Shown piece by piece: positions 7,014-13,997 of a stretch of 15,976 nt of DNA (positions within the stretch are counted from its first letter, which is position 1; each line of letters starts with the position of its first letter). The position numbers and the translations under genes are program-made. Source of the DNA: Candidatus Omnitrophota bacterium (GTDB taxonomy: Bacteria; Omnitrophota; Gorgyraeia; Duberdicusellales; 4484-171); assembly GCA_014728785.1 (NCBI GenBank), contig WJKZ01000135.1, positions 1-15,976 of the forward strand, written 5' to 3'. The notes under the pieces are model-generated. The model did not search any database. It saw nothing but the letters and a program-made list of their open reading frames with translations, and had not been told where the DNA came from.

Positions 7014-9782
7014 TTAAAACTTCTTTTTGTCGGGTTGAAGGGGATAGCCAAGAAAAACTTTCAGAGAAATTTCTTTGGATTTGCATTTTTTTAATACATT
7101 CTTTTTTATTAGACAACGTTCAGGCTTAGAAGGTAAAATTTTTCCCTCCATAACCGCTTTTTTAATCCTGTACTTATCAAACCCGGCCTTATTCCCTATC
7201 ATAAAGGATATATTTATATTTTTATCTTCATACTGAAAGCGGAAATCTATGCTTTTGGAGAAGAAGATCGAAGAATTCAGTGCCGGCTGTAGCAATATAT
7301 CGCCATGCGAGTATTTTATGCCCAGCACTTCCCTGATCAATGTGTATACATACCAGCTTGCCGAACCGGTCAGGTAGAGATAAAGACCTTTCCCCCGATT
7401 GTTAAAATATTCCGGTATCATGGGATAGATTTCGGCCCGGGCAGAATTTGCCATTTTATACACCGAACTAAGGGCAGTTAACCCTTCTTTGACAAAACCC
7501 CGTTTTAATAAGGAATTCGCAAACATTATTATCATATGGTTGAAAAAAGCGCCGTTTTCTTTGTCGCCGTAAGAGAAGCCGAAAGCTCTTCCGAGTTCCA
7601 TATAAAGAGAACCGAAATCGGTATTTAGCCTGAATCCTCCTAAATCTTTATCTTTAAGATATTTTTCTGCCGTTTTCCAGATTTTTTCTATTTGATATTT
7701 TTCGGCAAAGCCGCTCATGATAGGAAATACCTGTGAGGCAAGCATAAGCCTTACCCTGTTTGCTTTTATACCCTCGGCCCTCCTGCCTTTATTATCATAG
7801 TAGCCATTAAAAAAACCTTCTTTAAGCCATTCCTTTTGCAGTCTTTGAGCCAGGTGCTCGTGCTTATACCTCAGGTCAGTGATGATTTTATCTATAGAGA
7901 AGGGTATTTTTTCTCCGCTTAGCCGGATAGTCTTTTCAAAATATTCTTCCAAGGTCGCGTTTTTTTCTCCGGGGTTATTGTAATTTAAAGGTTTATTTAT
8001 TCTGTCCAGTAGTATTTTAAGTTCTTTGAGCAGATAAACTTTGGTTTTTTTAGGTTTTAATCTTTGAAGGTAAAGACATAGACTCTTAAGATTAGAGGCA
8101 TACATGAAGCTAAAGGCTACACTCCCGCCTTTTGCAGATGCCATATCAAGGCCGTCGTTCCAGTCAGCGTTTTCAAGTTTTATGATATTATGTTCGTTTA
8201 CATTAAAAAAAGAAGTGAGGTGCTGTATAAGTATATGCTCCAAGATACTTCCCTTATATACTCTTTTTTTAATATCACGCAATAAGTAATCGTTCTGGGA
8301 GAAAGAAGTATCTTTTTGCCCGGATCTCTTGATGAGATGGTCTCTAAAATAGGTAAGAGGAATTTCTAATATACTTAAATCAGCGGTACGTTCCATATAG
8401 GATTGAAGGGTAAGAAAAGGCCATATGCCATGGTCCATCCATACCCGGCTTATTTTATTTCTGTCGGAGATAAAATCGTTGTCCGGGGTTATAATAGTGG
8501 CATTAGAGCCGTCTATTCTTACCCCCCGTAGGCTGTTTATTATAATAGTCCTGGCTTCTTCGGGTTCCTGCAGAAGGAGGCTCAGCGCATCCTGCCACAG
8601 GTCTCTCCAGCCCCTGCCGCCTTTGCCATAGTCAAAATGAGGCAAAAAAGAGCAGCCAAAAAGTTTACGGAGGCGGGGCTGAATTTTTACCCATTCCAGC
8701 CAGTTGTTAAAATTTTTATCTTTGAAATCGAAAGATAAATTTGATAGATAATCAAGCCAATAAGTCTGCGTCTGGACTAATTTCTCTTCTATTTTTTTCG
8801 GCGAGTTTAAACGGTTGAGAGCTTTTTGGAGGGTGAATTTGTTTGTGCTTTCCCTGTTTTTTTCTATCCCATAAATTAAAAAATAATTAACGGCCTCCTC
8901 TTTCTTTAGTTTTTTATCTTTAAAACGGAAAGAAGCGCAAACTTCTTTTCCCTCAAAATCGCGGCTTTTTTTTCTAACCGGGCGGATTTTGGAAGTCATA
9001 GCCTCAGGATACAGGATATCGCCTTTGCCAAAGAAATATTCGAGGGTAGGGAATTGACCAACACAGGGCTTACAGCTTTCTTCAAACCCCAGAGCGAAAT
9101 AGATGTCTTTATTTTTTTTGTGACCTTTTTCATCGAAGATCAAGGTAGGCTTAAGGTACAACGCATACTTATCTAGGAAAATCCGGTTCAGAAGAGAACT
9201 TACATGCCTGTGGTCGCGCAAATTATTCTCTCTTCTGCCGTAGAGAGGCATAAAGGAAGTAGGGGTTATATAAACAGGCCCCCCGGAGCAATTTTTTATC
9301 CTTACCCTCATTACCTCCACCGGAGTATCATAAGGCACAAAATTTGTTATTTCCACCAATAACGGTTTTACCCTTTTTATTACTTTCTGGTACAGAAAAC
9401 CTATTTCGACCGTATCATCATAAGGAAGGGAGAGCCTTACCGTTTTGCTTTTTTTGGAGGAGAGACTTCCTCTTACATTCAGAAAAAACTCTCTTCTGCA
9501 CAATAAGTTGTTTTTCACATCTTCTATTGTTGCAGGTATAGTGAGAAAATGGTTGTTGTCAGATTTTATGTCTCCGCCGAGATTAGGGCTTATGGAGCTT
9601 AAAAGTTTCCCTTCTTTATCCGTCAGAGGTAGATACAAATTGTATAGTTGGGGATTCTTTACCCTGAAAGTCCCTTTTTTGTCTATAAATTCATAAATCA
9701 TATTTCCGGATGTGTAATTAATCACCGGCAGAGTTTGAGACGACAGCCTTTTAAGACGAAAACAGGAATCATGCTTCAGCAT
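7014..9782 (-). CDS. GH94-type glycoside phosphorylase (cellobiose phosphorylase family)
   Basis: This large cytoplasmic enzyme belongs to the former glycosyltransferase 36 family, which reversibly phosphorolyses beta-linked glucosides to sugar 1-phosphate with inversion. The N-terminal sandwich domain has IYEFIDKKGTF and a block SPNLGGDIKSDNNHFL (about residues 66-81). The (alpha/alpha)6 domain has GWRDLWQDA (392-400) for substrate contact, ENADWNDGLD (538-547) with the catalytic acid Asp544, DKENGAFFNH (741-750) with the phosphate-binding His750, and LTGSASWY (805-812). Numbering counts from an upstream TTG at 9785; ATG 9782 is the likelier start, with AGGAG just before it, and an internal ATG at 9701 is another candidate. 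All key residues are present, so the enzyme is probably active. The substrate (cellobiose, laminari-, sophoro- or chito-oligosaccharide) cannot be read from the sequence. No sugar transporter is adjacent, and the gene lies upstream of the FIST operon with a 139-base gap. Confidence 0.88.
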   Translation of the reverse strand: MLKHDSCFRLKRLSSQTLPVINYTSGNMIYEFIDKKGTFRVKNPQLYNLYLPLTDKEGKLLSSISPNLGGDIKSDNNHFLTIPATIEDVKNNLLCRREFFLNVRGSLSSKKSKTVRLSLPYDDTVEIGFLYQKVIKRVKPLLVEITNFVPYDTPVEVMRVRIKNCSGGPVYITPTSFMPLYGRRENNLRDHRHVSSLLNRIFLDKYALYLKPTLIFDEKGHKKNKDIYFALGFEESCKPCVGQFPTLEYFFGKGDILYPEAMTSKIRPVRKKSRDFEGKEVCASFRFKDKKLKKEEAVNYFLIYGIEKNRESTNKFTLQKALNRLNSPKKIEEKLVQTQTYWLDYLSNLSFDFKDKNFNNWLEWVKIQPRLRKLFGCSFLPHFDYGKGGRGWRDLWQDALSLLLQEPEEARTIIINSLRGVRIDGSNATIITPDNDFISDRNKISRVWMDHGIWPFLTLQSYMERTADLSILEIPLTYFRDHLIKRSGQKDTSFSQNDYLLRDIKKRVYKGSILEHILIQHLTSFFNVNEHNIIKLENADWNDGLDMASAKGGSVAFSFMYASNLKSLCLYLQRLKPKKTKVYLLKELKILLDRINKPLNYNNPGEKNATLEEYFEKTIRLSGEKIPFSIDKIITDLRYKHEHLAQRLQKEWLKEGFFNGYYDNKGRRAEGIKANRVRLMLASQVFPIMSGFAEKYQIEKIWKTAEKYLKDKDLGGFRLNTDFGSLYMELGRAFGFSYGDKENGAFFNHMIIMFANSLLKRGFVKEGLTALSSVYKMANSARAEIYPMIPEYFNNRGKGLYLYLTGSASWYVYTLIREVLGIKYSHGDILLQPALNSSIFFSKSIDFRFQYEDKNINISFMIGNKAGFDKYRIKKAVMEGKILPSKPERCLIKKNVLKKCKSKEISLKVFLGYPLQPDKKKF

Positions 9783-9877
9783 CAACTCCTGAATGAGCCG
9801 GATTGCTCAGCCGGGCAACACCAGATGAGGTGATTAATATTTTGTATTTATTGTACAACATATTTATTTTTTTTCTA

Positions 9878-9883
9878 TATAAT
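9878..9883 (+). promoter_or_regulatory. Candidate -10 element for the thioredoxin-CcdA gene
   Basis: A perfect TATAAT lies in the 162-base divergent gap between the phosphorylase and thioredoxin-CcdA genes. The nearest TTG-type hexamer, TTGTAC at 9851-9856, is 21 bases away, longer than usual, so the promoter is only a suggestion. I see no clear promoter for the minus-strand phosphorylase in the same AT-rich gap. Confidence 0.35.
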
Positions 9884-9944
9884 TATCCCGGAATGACAAC
9901 AATAATTCTTTAAAAATCCAGGCGTAGATGGTATCATTTTGGTA

Positions 9945-11075
9945 ATGAAAAAGTTATTGGTATTATTTTTACCCATATTGTTCTGTTTTACCGGTTATTG
10001 TAGTGAACAGATAACCGCCACGTTATTCTATTCTCCTCACTGTCGGGCATGTATGGAGTTAAAAGAAGAGGTTCTGCCCGGGTTAAAAGAGCGTTACGGC
10101 AGAGAGGTTGAGTGGGTCGAGTTAAATACCGAATCTGAACCGGAGAATCTGGAGATGCTGATTGCCGTGAATAAACATTTTGGCGAAGGACGGCCGCTCC
10201 TGCCTTCTGTTTTGATCGGGGATAAATTGCTGGTAGGTTCAGGCGAGATAAAAGAAAAGGCCGGCGATGTGATAGTTAAGGCATTAAAAGAAAGAAAAGT
10301 AAGTATTATCCCCCGCAGAGTAGATTTAATCAAGATTTTCAGAGACTTCTCAATATTTACCGTGGCTGTCAGCGGGTTAATAGACGGGATTAACCCTTGT
10401 GCTTTCGCGGTAATAGTATTTTTTATATCTTTTCTGGCAGTGTATGGATACGGGAAAAGAGAAATAATATGTATAGGTATTTTTTATTGCCTAGCCGTAT
10501 TTATTACTTATCTTTTAATAGGGATGGGATTTTTCCGCTTTTTATATTCTCTCGGTAATTTTTATTATGCGATGAAGATATTTTATTATCTGGTCGCTTT
10601 TTTCTGTTTTACTCTTTTTATCCTGGCAGGCTATGATTTTATTCGTTATAGAAGAAGCAGAATGCCGGAGGAGACAATTCTTCAGCTGCCGAAGTCTTTA
10701 AAAAAGAGAATAAATCTCGTAATAGGTTCACGAATGCGCAACCGCAAACGAGGCGGTTTACCGGGCCTTTGTCTTGCTTCCTTAACGGTAGGTTTTTTGG
10801 TTTCTTTACTGGAGGCAGTTTGTACAGGCCAGATTTACGTGCCGGTCATAGTCTTTATTCTTAAAAACACAGGTTTTAAGGCCGAAGCTTTTTTTTACCT
10901 CTTTATCTATAACCTGATGTTTATCGTACCCTTAATTGTTGTATTTTCTGTCTCACTTGCAGGGGTAAGTTCAGCGAAACTGAGCAATCTTTTAAGACGC
11001 CATCTGGGAATATTAAAGCTATTAATGGCTTTGCTGTTTTTGGCATTAGGTATTTTGATTTTTTGGGTAAATTAA
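9945..11075 (+). CDS. Exported thioredoxin-like domain fused to CcdA/DsbD-type membrane domain
   Basis: The protein combines an extracytoplasmic redox domain with a membrane electron conduit. From ATG 9945, residues 1-20 form a signal peptide (Lys-Lys, then a hydrophobic core). A thioredoxin-fold domain follows (about 22-118) with the active site CRAC (Cys33, Cys36) and a probable cis-proline at Pro87. The remainder (about 135-375) has roughly six membrane helices of the cytochrome c biogenesis transmembrane family. Its two functional cysteines are present: Cys152 in GINPCAF of the first helix and Cys293 in EAVCTGQ of the symmetric repeat. In CcdA/DsbD this pair passes electrons from cytoplasmic thioredoxin outward, here presumably to the fused domain. 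TTG 9939 is also in frame, but the signal peptide reads better from the ATG. There is no strong ribosome site. The radical SAM gene follows 38 bases later on the same strand. Confidence 0.87.
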   Translation: MKKLLVLFLPILFCFTGYCSEQITATLFYSPHCRACMELKEEVLPGLKERYGREVEWVELNTESEPENLEMLIAVNKHFGEGRPLLPSVLIGDKLLVGSGEIKEKAGDVIVKALKERKVSIIPRRVDLIKIFRDFSIFTVAVSGLIDGINPCAFAVIVFFISFLAVYGYGKREIICIGIFYCLAVFITYLLIGMGFFRFLYSLGNFYYAMKIFYYLVAFFCFTLFILAGYDFIRYRRSRMPEETILQLPKSLKKRINLVIGSRMRNRKRGGLPGLCLASLTVGFLVSLLEAVCTGQIYVPVIVFILKNTGFKAEAFFYLFIYNLMFIVPLIVVFSVSLAGVSSAKLSNLLRRHLGILKLLMALLFLALGILIFWVN

Positions 11076-11113
11076 GCCCAAAAATCTCCTGATATTCGGG
11101 TAAGTTACAAACA

Positions 11114-12373
11114 ATGAGTTTACCTTATTTAGTCTTCTCCGACTCTAAGGGAAAAATTTTCGAACACCCCGGTTTACGGATGAGCGCTCAGGATCTTGAC
11201 GGCATACACCTACCCCGCATGCAAGAGTTGATTCCTGCGCCTTCCGGCACCACTTATTTTTACCTGCCCCATAGACATCCGGTGGGCTTTAATCCCTCAA
11301 CAGGGGAATATGAGGTAATAAGGGAATTTAAAGGTAGGGAAGTTTTTGCTGTATCAGCCTTCCCTCCTCCTGCTTATTTACGCTTATACTATCCCGCATT
11401 TGAAATGGGTAATTTTACAGTTCTACCTTTATGGGCTTATACTGCGACAGGGTTCTATTCCGGCCGTTTCTATATTTGCGCTACCAGAGTGGATAGACGT
11501 CTGCGCCAGAGCCCCCCTTTTTATGACAACCAGCTAATCCAGGAAAAAATAAAATCTTTAGTTTTCCGTTTTCCCTCCAATCGTTTGTACAAACACCTTG
11601 CTAATTGTGCCTTAAACTATAATTGTCTGGCAGCCAAAAATCTTTTTTTGAACCGCTGGGAAGCTCCTTTACCTACTTCTCGATTTTGCAATGCAGCCTG
11701 CATAGGCTGTCTCAGTTTACAAAACGAGGGTTGTACAGCTTCTCATCAAAGGATATCTTTCAGGCCTTCCGTGGATGAAGTCAGTGAAATCATGATAAAA
11801 CATCTGAGAGAGGCAAAAGAGGCAATTGTAAGTTTTGGTCAGGGATGCGAAGGGGAACCGTTACTGGAGACAAATTTAATATCTCAGAGCGTCAGAAATG
11901 CCAGAGCAGTTACCCTCAGGGGTACGATTAATATGAATACAAATGCCAGTATACCCGAAAATGTAAAGGAGCTGTGTAAAGCAGGCATAGATTCATTCAG
12001 GGTTAGCCTTAACAGTCCCCGGAGGTATTTTTATAAAAAGTACTTCAGGCCCCGGGGGTATAACCTGAGAGATGTTATAAAATCAATCAGGATAGCTAAA
12101 AGGCTCAAGAAATTTGTTTCGGTTAATTTATTTATTTTTCCCGGATTTTCAGATGAGCCCGAAGAAATAAAATCACTTTTTAAGCTTATGGAAGATGTAA
12201 AAATAGACATGCTGCAGTTAAGAAACCTTAACATAGACCCATATTTTTTTGCCGAAAAGTTCTCCGGGAAAAAGAACAAAGCCATAGGTTTGCTTAATTT
12301 TATCCGTGAGTTAAGGGAAAAATATCCGGATATAAAACTGGGGTATTTTAATTTACCCAAGGAAAACTTTTAA
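11114..12373 (+). CDS. Radical SAM protein with uncharacterised N-terminal domain
   Basis: This is a radical S-adenosylmethionine enzyme. The [4Fe-4S] ligands are Cys192, Cys196 and Cys199 in FCNAACIGC, a Cx3Cx2C motif. SFGQGCEGEPLL (240-251) is the usual glycine-rich SAM-binding strand, and NMNTNAS, FRVSLNSP and a VNLFIFPGFSDEPEE segment match later strands of the partial barrel. About 180 residues precede the cluster and form a conserved-looking domain with no motif I can name; it starts LPYLVFSDSKGKIFEHPG and has an NCALNYNC cysteine pair (165, 171). Another cysteine, Cys207, lies just after the cluster motif. I recall similar proteins in anaerobic bacteria annotated only as radical SAM proteins, so the substrate is unknown. 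No ribosome site is evident before ATG 11114. It may be cotranscribed with the thioredoxin-CcdA fusion. Confidence 0.87.
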   Translation: MSLPYLVFSDSKGKIFEHPGLRMSAQDLDGIHLPRMQELIPAPSGTTYFYLPHRHPVGFNPSTGEYEVIREFKGREVFAVSAFPPPAYLRLYYPAFEMGNFTVLPLWAYTATGFYSGRFYICATRVDRRLRQSPPFYDNQLIQEKIKSLVFRFPSNRLYKHLANCALNYNCLAAKNLFLNRWEAPLPTSRFCNAACIGCLSLQNEGCTASHQRISFRPSVDEVSEIMIKHLREAKEAIVSFGQGCEGEPLLETNLISQSVRNARAVTLRGTINMNTNASIPENVKELCKAGIDSFRVSLNSPRRYFYKKYFRPRGYNLRDVIKSIRIAKRLKKFVSVNLFIFPGFSDEPEEIKSLFKLMEDVKIDMLQLRNLNIDPYFFAEKFSGKKNKAIGLLNFIRELREKYPDIKLGYFNLPKENF

Positions 12374-12387
12374 ACATTTTCACAATA

Positions 12388-12396
12388 TGCTATACT
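12388..12396 (+). promoter_or_regulatory. Extended -10 promoter candidate for the NIL/trmJ pair
   Basis: TGCTATACT is an extended -10 element (TGn plus TATACT) in the 42-base gap after the radical SAM gene. No good -35 is seen, which is tolerable for extended -10 promoters. Transcription would start near 12403, leaving a very short leader that is mostly ribosome-binding site. Confidence 0.45.
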
Positions 12397-12403
12397 ATTT
12401 CTC

Positions 12404-12413
12404 AAAGGAGGAG
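12404..12413 (+). promoter_or_regulatory. Strong ribosome-binding site of the NIL gene
   Basis: AAAGGAGGAG lies directly before ATG 12416. It is the strongest Shine-Dalgarno sequence in the window, where most other starts have weak or no such site. This suggests high translation of the small NIL protein. Confidence 0.7.
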
Positions 12414-12415
12414 TT

Positions 12416-12637
12416 ATGAGTATAAAAGAGGTGGAGCTAAACATACCGGGCGAATTCAAGAACAGACCGTTTTTTTACGACATAATAAAAAAGTTTAATG
12501 TGGTTCCCAGTATACTCGAGGCCTCTTTCTCTACAGAGGTAGGTTGGGCTATAGTAAAATTTGAAGGTGAGCAAGCCGACTTAGATAAGTTGTTTGATTT
12601 TTTGGAAAAAGAAGGTGTCGAAGTCAACTTCCGCTAA
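12416..12637 (+). CDS. Small NIL-domain protein
   Basis: This 73-residue protein is almost entirely a NIL domain, an ACT-like ferredoxin fold found at the C-terminus of the methionine transporter ATPase MetN and attached to ferredoxins in anaerobes. The pattern is IKEVELNIPGEFKNRPFFYDI, the strand GWAIVKFEGEQ and the final DFLEKEGVEVNF; the IPG and GW-I-KFEG features are typical. Free NIL proteins are thought to bind small molecules, possibly sulfur amino acids, but none has a firm role. The start is certain, because ATG 12416 follows a strong Shine-Dalgarno site. Its 3' end overlaps the proposed start of the trmJ-like gene, so the two are translationally coupled. The sulfur operon lies about 800 bases downstream, behind its own promoter. 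Confidence 0.82.
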   Translation: MSIKEVELNIPGEFKNRPFFYDIIKKFNVVPSILEASFSTEVGWAIVKFEGEQADLDKLFDFLEKEGVEVNFR

Positions 12638-13334
12638 AACCGATGTTTTAAAAAATATCAAGATAGTCCTGGTTCAACCCCGGATAGCAGAAAATATCGG
12701 ATTGGTTGCCAGGGTTCTGCACAACACATCGTTCTCTCCCCCTGTAATAGTAACCTCAGGTATAGAAGAAAAGGCCTTTAAGGTTGCCCGGAGATCACGT
12801 CACTTTGTTGGAAGAGCGCAAAAGCATGATAAGCTGAAAGATGCGGTAGGAAATTCCCATTTTATCTTTGGCACTACCTGCAGGCCAAGAGAAAATAAGC
12901 CGGTTTTTGATTTTGACAGAATAAAGCATTTAATAGTTTCTTTAGCCTGTAACCAGAAAGTCAGCATTCTTTTCGGTAAAGAGAATTTCGGTCTTTCCCG
13001 AAGCGAATCCGAACTATGCGACAGTTTTTTTTATATTCCGGCCTCGCCGGATTTTTCTTCATATAATCTGTCTCATGCAGTTGCTATAGTATGTTATGAA
13101 ATATTCACCATGGTCAGGAATATGCATAGCCTGGCATCACTTGAGCTGGCATCTTCTAAAGAGTATGAAGAACTGCTCTCTTATATGGAGGAATTTATCA
13201 CCGACAAACTTAAGAGTTCTCACCTTAAACCTGCCATAACTACCTTGCGAAGAATATTTAGCCGTACCCATCTCACCCCTAATGAGATAGGCCTTCTAAA
13301 AAGCCTCTTCGTTAAGCCCAAACCAGGTAAATAA
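12615..13334 (+). CDS. trmJ: TrmJ-like tRNA 2'-O-methyltransferase (SPOUT/TrmH family)
   Basis: This is a SpoU/TrmH-family SAM-dependent RNA ribose methyltransferase, closest to TrmJ, which methylates position 32 of the tRNA anticodon loop. The N-terminal motif IVLVQPRIAENIGLVARVL carries the expected Asn and Arg. ILFGKENFGLS is motif 2, and IPASPDFSSYNLSHAVAIV with the following CYE is motif 3 of the trefoil knot that binds SAM. The C-terminal tail (LKPAITTLRRIFSRTHLTPNEIGLL) resembles the TrmJ helical extension, and the length of about 240 residues fits. The open frame begins with TTG 12594, but the first 7 residues from there (MIFWKKK) have no family support. GTG 12615 is preferred, overlapping the NIL gene by 23 bases. 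A terminator follows the TAA immediately. Confidence 0.85.
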   Translation: MSKSTSAKTDVLKNIKIVLVQPRIAENIGLVARVLHNTSFSPPVIVTSGIEEKAFKVARRSRHFVGRAQKHDKLKDAVGNSHFIFGTTCRPRENKPVFDFDRIKHLIVSLACNQKVSILFGKENFGLSRSESELCDSFFYIPASPDFSSYNLSHAVAIVCYEIFTMVRNMHSLASLELASSKEYEELLSYMEEFITDKLKSSHLKPAITTLRRIFSRTHLTPNEIGLLKSLFVKPKPGK

Positions 13335-13346
13335 GGGTGGAACCGC
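13333..13346 (+). promoter_or_regulatory. T-box-like sequence motif
   Basis: AAGGGTGGAACCGC matches the conserved antiterminator core of T-box leaders, which binds the uncharged CCA end of tRNA. It overlaps the trmJ-like stop codon and runs into the terminator hairpin. No Stem I or specifier loop is recognisable upstream, because that sequence is coding, so a working T-box is not supported. Confidence 0.3.
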
Positions 13347-13390
13347 CGGTTTATGAGGTTGATAACTCCCGACCTCCCGGCACTATTTTT
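13345..13390 (+). terminator. Intrinsic terminator after the trmJ-like gene
   Basis: GCCGG (13345-13349) pairs with CCGGC (13377-13381). Inside it GAGGTT (13355-13360) pairs with GACCTC (13371-13376), leaving a 5-base bulge on the 5' side and a 10-base loop. A run of five T follows at 13386-13390. This ends transcription of the NIL/trmJ unit before the Rrf2 promoter. Confidence 0.65.
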
Positions 13391-13430
13391 CCTTTCAGCT
13401 TGAGGCACTTTGGATAATACAGAAAAAGAG

Positions 13431-13458
13431 TTGACAGGAAGTGTTTTTTTAATAAAAT
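13431..13458 (+). promoter_or_regulatory. Strong sigma70-type promoter of the Rrf2 sulfur operon
   Basis: A perfect TTGACA (13431-13436) and TAAAAT (13453-13458) are separated by 16 bases. Transcription should start near 13465, leaving a leader of about 85 bases before the Rrf2 ATG. The -10 and start site overlap a long palindrome, suggesting repression. Confidence 0.75.
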
Positions 13459-13488
13459 ACTACTTATTCTATTAAATTAGTAGTATTT
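13455..13488 (+). promoter_or_regulatory. 34-bp palindrome, probable operator of the Rrf2 regulator
   Basis: AAATACTACT (13455-13464) and its exact reverse complement AGTAGTATTT (13479-13488) flank a 14-base AT-rich centre that is itself partly symmetric. Overall 14 of 17 positions pair. It covers the -10 element and the predicted start site. The position and symmetry fit autorepression by the dimeric Rrf2 protein encoded next. An RNA hairpin role is possible, but the element spans the start site, so part of it would not be transcribed. Confidence 0.6.
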
Positions 13489-13548
13489 AAGTAAAAATAA
13501 TTGTTGCCGGTCCGGTTTACACTTATGTTATAAGGAGTTGTGTAGAAA

Positions 13549-13989
13549 ATGAAAATTTCCACCAGAAGCCGCTATGGTTTAAGGTTAATGCTTGAATTAG
13601 CTATCAATTACCAGAAGGGACCTATTTTTTTAAGAGATATCGCTGAAAAAGAGGATATTTCGGAAAAATATCTAAGTCAGATAGTAATAGCTTTAAAGGC
13701 CCGTAATCTGATTAACTCTTTAAGAGGGTTCAGGGGCGGTTATGTGCTGGCAAGGTCCCCTTCTTGTATAACACTTAAAGAAATAGTGGAAGAGATGGAA
13801 GGCGGGTTATCTCTTGTACCGTGCCTTTCTAACCCATTAATATGTGAACGGAAGAGCCGATGTGCGACCAGAGATATATGGGATTCCCTGAGGGTGCTTC
13901 TGGCAGAAAAGTTAGAATCTTTAACCTTAAAAGATTTAATAAGAATAAACAGAGAAAAGAAAGAGAAAAATATCATGTATAATATCTGA
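13549..13989 (+). CDS. Rrf2-family regulator with three Fe-S-type cysteines (IscR/CymR-like)
   Basis: This 146-residue protein is an Rrf2-family transcription factor. The winged helix opens MKISTRSRYGLRLMLELA, the recognition helix is near ISEKYLSQIVIALK, and the wing has the hallmark RGFRGGYVLAR (59-69). A cysteine set, Cys92, Cys99 and Cys105 (Cx6Cx5C, followed by ATRDIW), sits where IscR holds its 2Fe-2S cluster ligands, so redox or Fe-S sensing is likely. IscR has Cx5Cx5C, so the spacing differs by one. The IscR fourth ligand, His107, has no obvious equivalent. The operon also holds a cysteine synthase, so a CymR-like cysteine-regulon role is the alternative. AAGGAG (13532-13537) stands 11 bases before the ATG. 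A palindrome over the promoter suggests autoregulation. The PP-loop gene follows after 8 bases. Confidence 0.9.
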   Translation: MKISTRSRYGLRLMLELAINYQKGPIFLRDIAEKEDISEKYLSQIVIALKARNLINSLRGFRGGYVLARSPSCITLKEIVEEMEGGLSLVPCLSNPLICERKSRCATRDIWDSLRVLLAEKLESLTLKDLIRINREKKEKNIMYNI

Positions 13990-13997
13990 ATACTGCC

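Noticed and set aside
9851..9858. TTGTACAA palindrome as an operator
   Set aside because: An 8-bp palindrome in AT-rich sequence is too short to support a binding site.
9783..9944. Riboswitch or structured leader in the divergent gap (TGAGC/GCTCA hairpin at 9794-9809, CCGG repeats)
   Set aside because: The stems are 4-5 bp and no conserved core of the c-di-GMP, fluoride, mini-ykkC or THF classes could be matched by eye.
13050..13340. Complete T-box riboswitch including Stem I and specifier loop
   Set aside because: The region upstream of the core is the well-conserved TrmJ C-terminus, and no Stem I signature is visible; only the core motif is reported.
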